This document shows positions 1 through 10,118 of a DNA stretch of 64,000 bases, in pieces. Position 1 is the stretch's first letter. Each line of letters starts with the position of its first letter. The position numbers were made by a program, and so were the translations under genes. Source of the stretch: Bacteroidota bacterium (GTDB lineage Bacteria; Bacteroidota; Bacteroidia; Bacteroidales; UBA12077); assembly GCA_020444275.1 (NCBI GenBank), contig JAHLLG010000001.1, positions 496,001-560,000 on the forward strand. Direction: 5' to 3'. A model generated the notes under the pieces. The model made no database searches. It was given only the letters and a program-made list of their open reading frames with translations, and was not told the origin of the DNA.

Positions 1-361
1 CAGCATTAATATCTTTAGCCTGATCGATTGAACCCAATGCTCTTTCAAAATCGTCCATAACAGGTAGGATATTTACAAGAATATCTTCACCTGCACTTTT
101 AGTTAGCTCCATTCGCTCTTTCAGGGTTCTTTTTCTATAATTATCATATTCAGCTGCTAGCCGAAGATATTTATCATTAATCTCTTCAAATTTTTCTTTA
201 TCGGTTTTTTCCGCCTTTTTCTCTTCTTTTACTTCCTCTTGAGGTTCCTCAGCTTTTACTTCTTTTTTCTCGGTTTTTTCTTTCTTAGATTGTTTTTTTT
301 CTTGCTGAGTAGATTTTTTCTCTTTGTCCTCTACCTTCGTATCTTTCTGCTTTTTTGTCAT
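1..361 (-). CDS. grpE: GrpE nucleotide exchange factor, N-terminal part (truncated by window edge)
   Basis: Minus-strand reading frame from ATG at 361: MTKKQKDTKVEDKEKKSTQQEKKQ..., Lys/Glu-rich head followed by a GrpE-like coiled-coil (...LRLAAEYDNYRKRTLKERMEL...). Confidence 0.85.
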   Translation of the reverse strand, partial: MTKKQKDTKVEDKEKKSTQQEKKQSKKEKTEKKEVKAEEPQEEVKEEKKAEKTDKEKFEEINDKYLRLAAEYDNYRKRTLKERMELTKSAGEDILVNILPVMDDFERALGSIDQAKDINA

Positions 362-558
362 CTTCGTAATATTTTGAAAAATGATTAATCAATTGTTTGT
401 TTCAAATTTATTCGGCTTATGATTTGCAAAATGTTTGCCAAAGAAATTTTTGCGACAAATTGGCACGCAAAAATAGTTCATAATTGATAATATGACAATG
501 AAATAGGGAATTAAATAAGCAGAATATTTGCTGAATTGCTTAAACTACATGAAGGGCA

Positions 559-1866
559 TTAATCTATACGCGTAATATCAGCACCTATGGCGTTGAGGCG
601 GGTGTCAATATTCTGATACCCACGATCTATCTGATCAATGTTATGGATTGTACTTGTTCCGTCGGCTGACAAAGCGGCAATTAGAAGTGCTACACCGGCA
701 CGAATATCTGGTGATGTCATGTTTGTAGCTCTTAGCTGGATTTGATTATTTAATCCGATAACAGTGGCTCGGTGCGGATCGCAAAGAATGATTTGCGCAC
801 CCATATCAATCAATTTATCCACAAAGAAGAGTCTGCTTTCGAACATTTTCTGGTGGATGAGCACACTGCCTTTAGCCTGGGTTGCAACAACAAGCATTAC
901 ACTTAACAAATCGGGAGTTAATCCTGGCCAGGGAGCATCTGCTATGGTCATTATGGAACCATCGATAAAAGTTTCTATCTGATAATGCCTTTGTTCGGGA
1001 ATAAAAATATCATCACCAATTTTTTCGAGTTGTATACCTAATCTTTTAAATGAGTTGGGTATTATTCCTAAGTTTTCAAAGGATACATGTTTAATGGTGA
1101 TCTCAGAACCTGTCATAGCTGCCAAACCAATAAAACTCCCAACTTCAATCATGTCTGGTAAAATGCGATGCTCGCAGCCCTTGAGTTCTTTAACTCCCTC
1201 AATTGTTAAAAGATTTGAGCCAATTCCTGAGATTTTTGCTCCCATGCTAACCAACATTTTACAAAGTTGTTGAATATATGGTTCGCAGGCTGCATTATAA
1301 ATAACCGTTTCGCCCTTGGCCATTACAGCTGCCATTACAATATTTGCTGTACCTGTTACGGAGGCTTCATCAAGAAGCATTTGGGCTCCTTTTAAATCTT
1401 TACCTTTAACTTTGTAGGAATTTTCTTTATGACTAAAATCAAATTTAGCTCCCAGTTTTTCAAAACCAATGAAGTGAGTATCAACCCGGCGGCGTCCTAT
1501 TTTATCACCTCCGGGCTTAGATATATATCCTTTTCCATATCTTGCCAGTAAAGGACCAATCATCATGATTGACCCCCGAAGGCTTGTGGATTTTTCTCTG
1601 TATTCTTCCGTCTTAAAATAGTCGAAATTAATTTTATTGGCTTGAAACGAATAGGTCGATTCTGACAATTTTTCAACCTGAACTCCTATACTACCTAATA
1701 AATCGATTAATTTATTTACATCTCTGATATTCGGTATGTTATGTATGGTAACTTTTTCGGGAGTTAGCAGAACTGCACAAAGAATTTGCAATGCTTCATT
1801 TTTAGCTCCTTGTGGAATAATTTCACCTTTAAGTTTTTTACCACCTTTAATAACAAACGAACTCAT
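559..1866 (-). CDS. murA: UDP-N-acetylglucosamine 1-carboxyvinyltransferase
   Basis: 435 aa; GAKNEALQ, KPGGDKIGRRRVDTH loop, DMIEVGSFIGLAAMTG, RAGVALLIAAL motifs. Confidence 0.97.
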   Translation of the reverse strand: MSSFVIKGGKKLKGEIIPQGAKNEALQILCAVLLTPEKVTIHNIPNIRDVNKLIDLLGSIGVQVEKLSESTYSFQANKINFDYFKTEEYREKSTSLRGSIMMIGPLLARYGKGYISKPGGDKIGRRRVDTHFIGFEKLGAKFDFSHKENSYKVKGKDLKGAQMLLDEASVTGTANIVMAAVMAKGETVIYNAACEPYIQQLCKMLVSMGAKISGIGSNLLTIEGVKELKGCEHRILPDMIEVGSFIGLAAMTGSEITIKHVSFENLGIIPNSFKRLGIQLEKIGDDIFIPEQRHYQIETFIDGSIMTIADAPWPGLTPDLLSVMLVVATQAKGSVLIHQKMFESRLFFVDKLIDMGAQIILCDPHRATVIGLNNQIQLRATNMTSPDIRAGVALLIAALSADGTSTIHNIDQIDRGYQNIDTRLNAIGADITRID

Positions 1867-1890
1867 AAATTAAGATGTTAAAGTTAGATA

Positions 1891-2481
1891 CTACTTTTTA
1901 CGTTGTATTCTTCTGCGCTTGTTTTTAGCAAGAATATCTCGTGTTTCAGTCAATGTAGTTTCTTCAGTATTTAAATTAATTTTACCACCGGAAAGAATAT
2001 TCAGATCTTTAAAAATTTGTTCATCGCTCACAGCTTCTTTGTTCCATGTTAAGTAGCTTTTTTTCATGTGGTTAGCGATTAGTTGAATTAAAATATCTTT
2101 TAATTCGCCTTCTTCCATATCAATTGCCACCTGCACCATTTTTTCAATCGTTTGACCATAGTGTTTAAACTTAGCATCTTGATTGTTATATGGAACCTGT
2201 TCTGGCTTTTCTTGTAATTTTTCAATTTCAGGTAATGGATATGGAGATTCGATATCAAGATCAAACTCCGAAATTATAGCAAGATGATCCCAGAGTTTAT
2301 GCTTAAAATCAGCAATGTCTCTAAGATGAGGATTCATATTACCCATTATTGCGATAATAGCCTGAGCCATTTTATTTCTCTTTTCACGATCGGGTTCGGC
2401 TTTGGTAAGTTCAATCATTTTCTGAATATTTCTTCCATACTCAGGTAATACGAGTTTCTGTCTGCTTGTATTATATTCCAT
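1891..2481 (-). CDS. DUF4290 domain-containing protein
   Basis: MEYNTSRQKLVLPEYGRNIQKMI...; conserved Bacteroidota family next to murA. Confidence 0.85.
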   Translation of the reverse strand: MEYNTSRQKLVLPEYGRNIQKMIELTKAEPDREKRNKMAQAIIAIMGNMNPHLRDIADFKHKLWDHLAIISEFDLDIESPYPLPEIEKLQEKPEQVPYNNQDAKFKHYGQTIEKMVQVAIDMEEGELKDILIQLIANHMKKSYLTWNKEAVSDEQIFKDLNILSGGKINLNTEETTLTETRDILAKNKRRRIQRKK

Positions 2482-2549
2482 GTTATTTTGTTAAGTATTT
2501 GTGCAAAAATAGTTTATTTTGATTTAGCAATCAAAGATTTAAGAAATAT

Positions 2550-4868
2550 TTATTCAGATACAATTTGTAATTTGGCAAATTTCAGGAGCAATTGTTTTTC
2601 ACCCACCACCTCAAAAACCACTTTTGCTTTTTTGTTGGGGTCGGATCCTTCAATACTAACAATTTCGCCAAGTCCGAATTTATTGTGACGAACAACCATG
2701 CCTTCTTTTATAAGTTCTGGATTATCTGGCTTAAAATCGGCATTGTTACCGCCAGACTTTTTATTTGCCTCGCTTAATTTAACCAGTTTCTTATTTACAA
2801 GTGGAATGGTTGCATTAACACCTGCTTTCTTTTTCTCAAAACGTGGTTTCGACGATTCTTCAAACATATTGTTACCAAACGAAGTTGATGGCTCATCGTA
2901 AAACGATTCCGGTAATTCGAGGTATTGTTCATCGATCTCTTTTACAAATCGGCTTGGGCGGCAACTTGTAGGTACTCCCCATTTATATCTCTCTTTTGCA
3001 TACGATATCATGGCCGATTCTTCTGCGCGTGTAAGTGCAACGTAGAACAACCGACGTTCTTCTTCCAGTTCTTTTTGTGTTGATGATGACATGGGAGATG
3101 GAAAAAGATCTTCTTCAAGTCCGGCAAGAAATACATGTTTAAATTCTAATCCCTTCGCCGAATGGATAGTCATGATAGTTACCTTATTAAAATCTTCTTC
3201 CTTTTCGTTATCCTGATTGGTAAGTAAGGCGACATTTTCCATGAATTTATCCAGTGATGGGAAAAATTCCGGATCATCATGATCATCAACAAACTCTTTT
3301 ATTCCATTTAATAATTCCTCAACATTTTCGTATTTTGTTTGTTCTTCGTGCGATTCCGGATTATGAAGATCTTTTAATATGCCGGATTCTTTGGCAATTT
3401 CCATGGCTGCATCATAAGCATCCAAACTTTTGATATCTTCAGAAAATTCCTCGATCATTTTTCTGAACTTAACAAGCTTAGAAACTGTTCCCGAGTTGAG
3501 TCCAACATCAATTTTATCAATATGAAGCAGCACTTCCCAAAGATTTCTGTTTTGTGCGTTGGCAAATTTTTCAATTCTGGAAACTGTGGTTTGTCCAATC
3601 CCACGCGTAGGATAGTTAATAATTCGCAGTAAAGCTTCATCATCTTTCTGGTTTACTGCCAGTCTGAAATATCCTAATAAATCTTTAATTTCTTTGCGCT
3701 GATAAAACGAGATGCTTCCAAATACTTTATAAGGAATATTGAATCTGCGCAAAGCTTCTTCAAAACTTCTTGACTGAGCATTGGTACGGTATAAAATGGC
3801 AAAATCTTTATAGTCGTATCCTCGTTCTATGGCTACATCCTGTATAACTCTGGCAACAGTGTAGGCTTCATCTTTATCTGTTTCTGCTTCAATCACTTTG
3901 ATCTTCTCCCCATCCTCGTTTTTTGAATAAACTTTTTTAGGAATTTGTTCCGAGTTCTTTTTAATTAAACTATTGGCTGCAGCAACAATTAATTTTGTCG
4001 ATCTATAGTTTTGTTCCAGTTTATAGAGATTGTATCCCGGGTAATCGTTTCTAAAATTTAAGATATTCTCAATTTTTGCACCGCGGAAAGCATAAATACT
4101 TTGAGCATCATCACCAACAACACAAATATTTTTATTCTTTGCACTCAGCTTGTTTATGATCAGATATTGGGCAAAATTTGTATCTTGATACTCATCTACT
4201 AAAATATACTTGAATTTGTCCTGATATTTTTCCAACACTTTCGGATGGTCTCTAAATAAAATATTGGTATTTAACAGTAAATCATCAAAATCCATAGCAT
4301 CTGCTTTTTTGCATCGGTTGGCGTATATCATATATATCTCGGCCATACGCGGGCGCTTACTTTTTTGGTCTTGAATCATTACTTGTTTATTGCTGCTATA
4401 TGCTTTAGCAGTAATCAGATTATTTTTAGCGCTCGATATTCTGCCATATATTTCATTGGGTTTATACGTTTTGTCATCTAAACCCAACTCTTTAATAATC
4501 TTTTTCACCAGATTTTTAGAATCAATGGTGTCGTAAATGGTAAAATTTGAAGAATATCCTAGGTATTCAGCTTCTGTTCTTAAAATACGAGCAAAAATAG
4601 AATGAAAGGTACCCATCCATAAATATCGGGCAACGTCTGCACCTACCATTTTAGCAATCCTCGATTTCATTTCAGCTGCAGCCTTATTCGTAAATGTTAG
4701 TGCTAATATATTAAATGCTGGTATCCCATTCGCTAATAAGTGCGTAATACGATACGTTAAAACTCTTGTTTTTCCTGAACCAGCACCTGCAATTACCAAC
4801 GAAGCTCCTTTATAATTAACAACAGCTTCTTTTTGTGCTTCATTTAATTCTTCTAAATAACTGTACAC
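2550..4868 (-). CDS. UvrD/PcrA-type ATP-dependent DNA helicase
   Basis: 772 aa; GAGSGKTRVLTYR (Walker A), VDEYQDTN, QNYRST, TIHSAKGLEF, VALTRA motifs. Confidence 0.95.
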   Translation of the reverse strand: MYSYLEELNEAQKEAVVNYKGASLVIAGAGSGKTRVLTYRITHLLANGIPAFNILALTFTNKAAAEMKSRIAKMVGADVARYLWMGTFHSIFARILRTEAEYLGYSSNFTIYDTIDSKNLVKKIIKELGLDDKTYKPNEIYGRISSAKNNLITAKAYSSNKQVMIQDQKSKRPRMAEIYMIYANRCKKADAMDFDDLLLNTNILFRDHPKVLEKYQDKFKYILVDEYQDTNFAQYLIINKLSAKNKNICVVGDDAQSIYAFRGAKIENILNFRNDYPGYNLYKLEQNYRSTKLIVAAANSLIKKNSEQIPKKVYSKNEDGEKIKVIEAETDKDEAYTVARVIQDVAIERGYDYKDFAILYRTNAQSRSFEEALRRFNIPYKVFGSISFYQRKEIKDLLGYFRLAVNQKDDEALLRIINYPTRGIGQTTVSRIEKFANAQNRNLWEVLLHIDKIDVGLNSGTVSKLVKFRKMIEEFSEDIKSLDAYDAAMEIAKESGILKDLHNPESHEEQTKYENVEELLNGIKEFVDDHDDPEFFPSLDKFMENVALLTNQDNEKEEDFNKVTIMTIHSAKGLEFKHVFLAGLEEDLFPSPMSSSTQKELEEERRLFYVALTRAEESAMISYAKERYKWGVPTSCRPSRFVKEIDEQYLELPESFYDEPSTSFGNNMFEESSKPRFEKKKAGVNATIPLVNKKLVKLSEANKKSGGNNADFKPDNPELIKEGMVVRHNKFGLGEIVSIEGSDPNKKAKVVFEVVGEKQLLLKFAKLQIVSE

Positions 4869-5080
4869 TGTAAATCTCGCTTTTCTTATTTTATAACAAA
4901 GCTGTAAAAATATGTTCTATTATTTCATCAACCAAAATTGGGTATAACTATTTATACACATTTTAAAGTTATTAAGAATTAATATTGCGAAAACAAAAAA
5001 GCGCATAGCGATACAATTTTATTGAACGATAATTGTTATTATTGTACATTCCTTAAATTTTCGGAGAAATTAATGTAAGA

Positions 5081-6523
5081 ATGAAATATAAATATTTACT
5101 ACTATTACTAACACTGGTACTTAGCTTGAATGGTTTTGCTCAAATTAGTTCTGCCACAGCAGATTTTTTTGAAGCTACAGAATATTCCGATAGTGATTAT
5201 GTGTTTGTTTTTTGTTCCGACACAGAAGATGCAGGACAGTTAAGAGCAAACGATTCTACAAATACCGGATCGTTTGAGTATACATGGTATACATTCGATG
5301 AATCTACGAATGATTTTACAACCGTATTAACGGGTTTTACAATTAATAATGATTCAACAAATTCTACTGTTACTAATTTGGCAGATGGCGGATATAAAGT
5401 TGTTTTAACAAAAGGAACAGAGCAGCAGGAATACATTGCTTGGGTATACAACAATAATGATTTAACCATAGATATACAATTACATCCGGACAATGATTGC
5501 GATTTTTTGGCTATAATTACAGACCCATATCTTCAAACTACCCAAAGTTTTGAAACTCCATTAAGTTATTACCATGTAGATTCTTCTAAATGGTATACTC
5601 TTGAAAATAAAATATCTAAATACGAATGGTCATCAAATCCGGAATGGGATAGTTTTAATAGTTATAATGGACCGTATACCAGTATTGGAGAAGATCCTCT
5701 GGATAATGATTCTGAACTCCCTACAGAAAACACTATTTTTTCTGTTGTTGTTACGGATCGCTTTGGGTGCTCTGTTGATGATGATGTGGATTATACCGCC
5801 ATTGAAACAGATGCCGACTTTTCGTGGACAACTGTTGACTCTAAAACAGAAGAAATATTGGAAAGTGGAAATAGTGAATCAGATTTACTGGGGCCGGCTC
5901 CACTCAGGGTAAGGTTCACCAATGAGTCGTTAAACGGAAAGGATTACGTTTGGTTTTTTGGCGATACACTTTGGTCAGATGATATTGACACACTAAAAAC
6001 ATCCGATTTTTTGGAAGAGCCGGAGCATACCTATTATTATACGGTAGTCGATTCAGGGAAAACATATACGCTACGTATGTACAGTACGAGCGAATATGGT
6101 TGTGTCGATTCAATCTTTTTTGATATTAATATTGAACCTTCTGTAATCGAATTCCCTAATGTTTTTACGCCGAATGATGATGCCATTAACGATGTATTTA
6201 AGGTGACAGACTTTAAGTCTATAAGATCATTTAGTATAACTATTTTTAATAGAGCAGGACAGCTTGTTCATGAATATGAAGGAGATGTTAGAGATTGGGA
6301 AGGATGGGATGGTACAGTTAAAAATAGCAGCAGAAAAGCTCCTGCAGGAAATTACTTTTTTGTAGTTGATATTACCGGTTGGGACAACGTTCACTATGAT
6401 AATGATAAATTGAGTAGTGGTGGCGGATCTCAATCTCAGGAAACAGGTAATGAGGGCGATACACCGGTGGGAGATAATCAGGGGGGTGGAAAAAGTTTCG
6501 GTATTGTTCGGCTGTTTAGATAG
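5081..6523 (+). CDS. Secreted protein with PKD-like region and gliding motility-associated (T9SS type B) C-terminal domain
   Basis: Signal peptide MKYKYLLLLLTLVLSLNGFAQ; C-terminal FPNVFTPNDDAINDVFKV...ITIFNRAGQLVHE...WDGTVKNSSRKAPAGNYFFVV. Confidence 0.9.
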   Translation: MKYKYLLLLLTLVLSLNGFAQISSATADFFEATEYSDSDYVFVFCSDTEDAGQLRANDSTNTGSFEYTWYTFDESTNDFTTVLTGFTINNDSTNSTVTNLADGGYKVVLTKGTEQQEYIAWVYNNNDLTIDIQLHPDNDCDFLAIITDPYLQTTQSFETPLSYYHVDSSKWYTLENKISKYEWSSNPEWDSFNSYNGPYTSIGEDPLDNDSELPTENTIFSVVVTDRFGCSVDDDVDYTAIETDADFSWTTVDSKTEEILESGNSESDLLGPAPLRVRFTNESLNGKDYVWFFGDTLWSDDIDTLKTSDFLEEPEHTYYYTVVDSGKTYTLRMYSTSEYGCVDSIFFDINIEPSVIEFPNVFTPNDDAINDVFKVTDFKSIRSFSITIFNRAGQLVHEYEGDVRDWEGWDGTVKNSSRKAPAGNYFFVVDITGWDNVHYDNDKLSSGGGSQSQETGNEGDTPVGDNQGGGKSFGIVRLFR

Positions 6524-6543
6524 TAAATTTTATTATAGGTATA

Positions 6544-6577
6544 AAAAAAGCATGATCAGTTTTGATCATGCTTTTTT
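6544..6577. terminator. Bidirectional intrinsic terminator between convergent genes
   Basis: Perfect hairpin AAAAAAGCATGATCA-GTTT-TGATCATGCTTTTTT. Confidence 0.9.
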
Positions 6578-6594
6578 AATGTATGATATAATAC

Positions 6595-8751
6595 CTAATC
6601 TTCTTCTTCTTGTTCTTCGAAGGTCTTGATTAATTTCTCCTGAACATCCATAGGAACTTGTTCATATTTAGAGAAACTCATCGTATAAGTTGCTCTACCA
6701 CCACTTAACGAACTTAAAGCAGTAGAATATTTATTTAATTCTGCCAAAGGCACTTTCGCTTTCAGTTTTTCAAAACCTTTATCACTATTCATACCTTCAA
6801 TCATTGCTCTTCTACCTTGTAGGTCACTCATTACATCACCCATTCTGTCGGAAGGAACAATAACTTCTACATCATAAATTGGTTCCATAATTTTTGGACC
6901 AGCGTTTTTAAATGCAGCTCTAAATGCATTTCGTCCTGCAAGTTTAAATGAAATTTCATTTGAATCAACAGGGTGCATTTTACCATCATAAATGGCAACT
7001 CTAATATCGCGAGCATACGATCCGGTAAGCGGACCTTCTTCCATTTTTTCCATAATACCTTTTAAAATTGCTGGTAAGAAACGAGCGTCGATAGCACCAC
7101 CAACAATACAGTTATAGAATACCAACATACCACCCCAAGGTAGCGGATGCTCTTCCTTATTTCTTACAGAGATCTTAATCTCTTTCCCATTTACTTTATA
7201 AGATGTAGGATCTGGCACGCCTTCTTTATAAGGTTCTATGACCATATGTACTTCACCAAACTGACCTGATCCGCCCGATTGCTTCTTATGACGATAACTT
7301 GACTCAGCAGTTTTGGTAATAGTTTCTCTGTATGGAATCTTCGGAGCATAAAATTCTGTTTCAATTTTATAAATATTATCAAGATGCCATTTTACAATAT
7401 TATTTAAGTGATATTCACCCTGACCGAATAACAAGATTTGCTTTAATTCTTTAGAGTACTCTACAGTTACTGTAGGATCAATTTCGTGTAATCTTGCTAA
7501 AGCTTCGCCTAATTTTTCATCATCGGATTCATTTAAAGCTCTAATTGCTGTTCTGTGCTTAGGCTCCAGGAACTTAATCTTAGGAAATTTAAAGCTGTTT
7601 TTTGGATCTGATAAGGTATGGTTTGTTTTTGTATTTTTTAGCTTAACAGCAGCACCAATGTCTCCGGCAACAATTTTAGAAACTTTTGTTCTGTTTTTAC
7701 CTGCTACAGCATATAATTGAGATAATCTTTCTTTTGTACTGGTTTCATTATTGTTTAAGTCCATTCCTTCGTTAACCGAGCCTGAAGTAACTTTGAAATA
7801 ATTAATTTCACCAATGTGACTTTCGTTAGCAGTTTTAAAAACAAATAGAGAGGTTGGATCACCTTCTTTGCATTCAATTGCTTTTCCGTCGATTGTCTCA
7901 GGAGCTGGCATTGCATCAGGAGCAGGAGCAACATTAGTAATAAATTCAAGTACTCTTTTTACTCCAAAGCTTTTCTCTGCAGACATGCAGAATAATGGAA
8001 ACATACCACGAGATACTAATCCGGCAGTGATACCCTTTCTCATTTCATCTTCATCCAACGATCCCTTTTCAAAGAAAAGTTCCATAAGTTGCTCGTCATT
8101 TTCAGCAGCAGCTTCTACAAGAGTATTATGCAATTCTTCAGCAGTATCTTTCTGATCAGCTGGAATATCTAAAATCTCACGTTCTCCTTTATCGTTGAAC
8201 TTGTACATTTTCATCATTAATACATCGATGATTGCATTAAAATCAGGGCCGTTAGAAACTGGATACTGAACAACAACTACTTTACTGCCAAATGATGTTT
8301 TTAACGATTCAATTGCTTTTTCATAATTCGCACCTTCATGATCTAATTTGTTCATAACAAGCATTAATGGCTTATTATACGTTTCGCAATGTCGGCTTAG
8401 AATTTCGGTTCCAACTTCAACACCATGTTGCGCATTAATAGCCATTACGGCAACATCAGCAGCATAAAATGATGAAATAACCCCACCAATAAAATCATCT
8501 GCACCAGGAGTGTCAATGATATTAATTTTATGGTCGTTAAATTCTGTATATAATACAGTTGAAAAAACTGAGTTTTCATTCTCATGTTCAATTTCGTTAT
8601 AGTCAGAAGCAGTATTTTTACCACCTACTGTACCTTTCCTGTCAATAACGCCTCCTTCAAAGAGCATAGCTTCTGCAATCGAGGTCTTACCAGACCCCGC
8701 ATTACCAATCAAAGCGATATTCCTAATTTTATCAGTTTGATAAGTTTTCAT
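6595..8751 (-). CDS. Elongation factor G paralog (EF-G2-like)
   Basis: 718 aa with EF-G domain order; P-loop GNAGSGKTS, DTPGADDF, NKLD; diverges from the canonical fusA at 10119. Confidence 0.9.
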   Translation of the reverse strand: MKTYQTDKIRNIALIGNAGSGKTSIAEAMLFEGGVIDRKGTVGGKNTASDYNEIEHENENSVFSTVLYTEFNDHKINIIDTPGADDFIGGVISSFYAADVAVMAINAQHGVEVGTEILSRHCETYNKPLMLVMNKLDHEGANYEKAIESLKTSFGSKVVVVQYPVSNGPDFNAIIDVLMMKMYKFNDKGEREILDIPADQKDTAEELHNTLVEAAAENDEQLMELFFEKGSLDEDEMRKGITAGLVSRGMFPLFCMSAEKSFGVKRVLEFITNVAPAPDAMPAPETIDGKAIECKEGDPTSLFVFKTANESHIGEINYFKVTSGSVNEGMDLNNNETSTKERLSQLYAVAGKNRTKVSKIVAGDIGAAVKLKNTKTNHTLSDPKNSFKFPKIKFLEPKHRTAIRALNESDDEKLGEALARLHEIDPTVTVEYSKELKQILLFGQGEYHLNNIVKWHLDNIYKIETEFYAPKIPYRETITKTAESSYRHKKQSGGSGQFGEVHMVIEPYKEGVPDPTSYKVNGKEIKISVRNKEEHPLPWGGMLVFYNCIVGGAIDARFLPAILKGIMEKMEEGPLTGSYARDIRVAIYDGKMHPVDSNEISFKLAGRNAFRAAFKNAGPKIMEPIYDVEVIVPSDRMGDVMSDLQGRRAMIEGMNSDKGFEKLKAKVPLAELNKYSTALSSLSGGRATYTMSFSKYEQVPMDVQEKLIKTFEEQEEED

Positions 8752-8974
8752 ACGTATTTAATGATTTAATTAATAATTATTTCGTGTAAATTCTTAAAAA
8801 CAAAACATTTATAATAAGACAGATAAATGGGCATCAAAAATAGTAAATTTTTAGAAACACACAAGAGCATACCTTATTATATTATGTAAATATTATATAA
8901 CCTTCTCAAATTAAAAGTTGGAATATTAAAATCGGTTCTAAATAATAAAAAATATTGAATAAAGTGCTATATCT

Positions 8975-9006
8975 TTTGCTATTGTCTAAAAAAGAATATA
9001 TTTTTG
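8975..9006 (+). promoter_or_regulatory. Putative distal Bacteroidota promoter of the str operon (TTTG-N20-TATTTTTG)
   Basis: TTTG at 8975-8978, -7 element TATTTTTG at 8999-9006 (consensus TAnnTTTG). Confidence 0.55.
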
Positions 9007-9137
9007 CGGCATTTTCCGGCTAAAATTAGCAGGTAAATAAATAAAAATCAATGATTTTTGAATGATTTTACGGTATTCTTAAGGAAATTTTAAATCCTTA
9101 ATAGTCATCTAAAAGATACGAAATAAATTAATAATTA

Positions 9138-9169
9138 TTGTGGATTTATTAAAAAAAAGAATACCTTTG
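9138..9169 (+). promoter_or_regulatory. Putative proximal Bacteroidota promoter of the str operon (TTG-N21-TACCTTTG)
   Basis: TTG at 9138-9140, -7 element TACCTTTG at 9162-9169, 42 nt before the rpsL ATG. Confidence 0.65.
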
Positions 9170-9211
9170 CAGACCGATTTTATAAAAAAATTAATTTAAA
9201 TAGTTGTCTAT

Positions 9212-9586
9212 ATGCCTACAATACAGCAGTTAGTAAGAAAAGGAAGAACTCAGATTGTGGAGAAGAAAAAAGCTCCTGCTTTGGACGCGTGTCCACAAAG
9301 GAGAGGTGTATGTACTCGTGTATATACTACAACACCTAAGAAACCAAATTCTGCAATGAGAAAGGTTGCAAGGGTTAGGTTAACGAATGGAAAAGAAGTA
9401 AATGCTTATATTCCAGGCGAAGGTCATAATTTACAGGAACACTCGATTGTTTTAATCAGAGGTGGTAGAGTAAAGGATTTACCAGGTGTAAGATATCACT
9501 TGATTCGAGGAGCTTTAGATACTTCAGGAGTTGAAGGAAGAACTCAAAGACGTTCAAAATACGGAACTAAGAGACCAAAAAAATAA
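9212..9586 (+). CDS. rpsL: 30S ribosomal protein S12
   Basis: [12 protein letters not shown]..., [30 protein letters not shown]. Confidence 0.99.
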   Translation: MPTIQQLVRKGRTQIVEKKKAPALDACPQRRGVCTRVYTTTPKKPNSAMRKVARVRLTNGKEVNAYIPGEGHNLQEHSIVLIRGGRVKDLPGVRYHLIRGALDTSGVEGRTQRRSKYGTKRPKK

Positions 9587-9607
9587 ACTAAAGAGTTTTA
9601 GAGAGAG

Positions 9608-10084
9608 ATGAGAAAATCAAAACCAAAACAGCGAATAATTTTACCTGATCCAAGGTTTAATGATACTTTGGTAACTAGGTTTGTAAACGATCTAATGGTT
9701 GATGGTAAGAAGAACCTTGCATACAAAGTTTTTTATGATGCAATGGATATTATAGCTGCAAAAAATAAAGAAGAAGATAAATCACCTTTGGAAATATGGA
9801 AAAAAGCATTGGAAAATGTTACTCCAATGGTTGAGGTTAAGAGTAGAAGAATTGGGGGAGCCACTTTCCAGGTTCCAATGGAAGTTAATCCAAGAAGAAA
9901 AACAGCTATTAGTATTCGTAATATGATTAAATTCTCACGCCAAAGAAGCGGTAAAAATATGGCTGAAAAATTAGCTCAGGAAATTATCGCTGCTTATAAC
10001 GAAGAGGGTGGAGCATTTAAGAAAAAAGAAGAGACGCATAGAATGGCAGATGCGAACAAAGCATTTGCACATTTTAGATTCTAA
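9608..10084 (+). CDS. rpsG: 30S ribosomal protein S7
   Basis: [17 protein letters not shown]..., [17 protein letters not shown]. Confidence 0.99.
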   Translation: MRKSKPKQRIILPDPRFNDTLVTRFVNDLMVDGKKNLAYKVFYDAMDIIAAKNKEEDKSPLEIWKKALENVTPMVEVKSRRIGGATFQVPMEVNPRRKTAISIRNMIKFSRQRSGKNMAEKLAQEIIAAYNEEGGAFKKKEETHRMADANKAFAHFRF

Positions 10085-10118
10085 AATATAAAAGGAAAAA
10101 GGGGTTAGAGAAGTAGAA

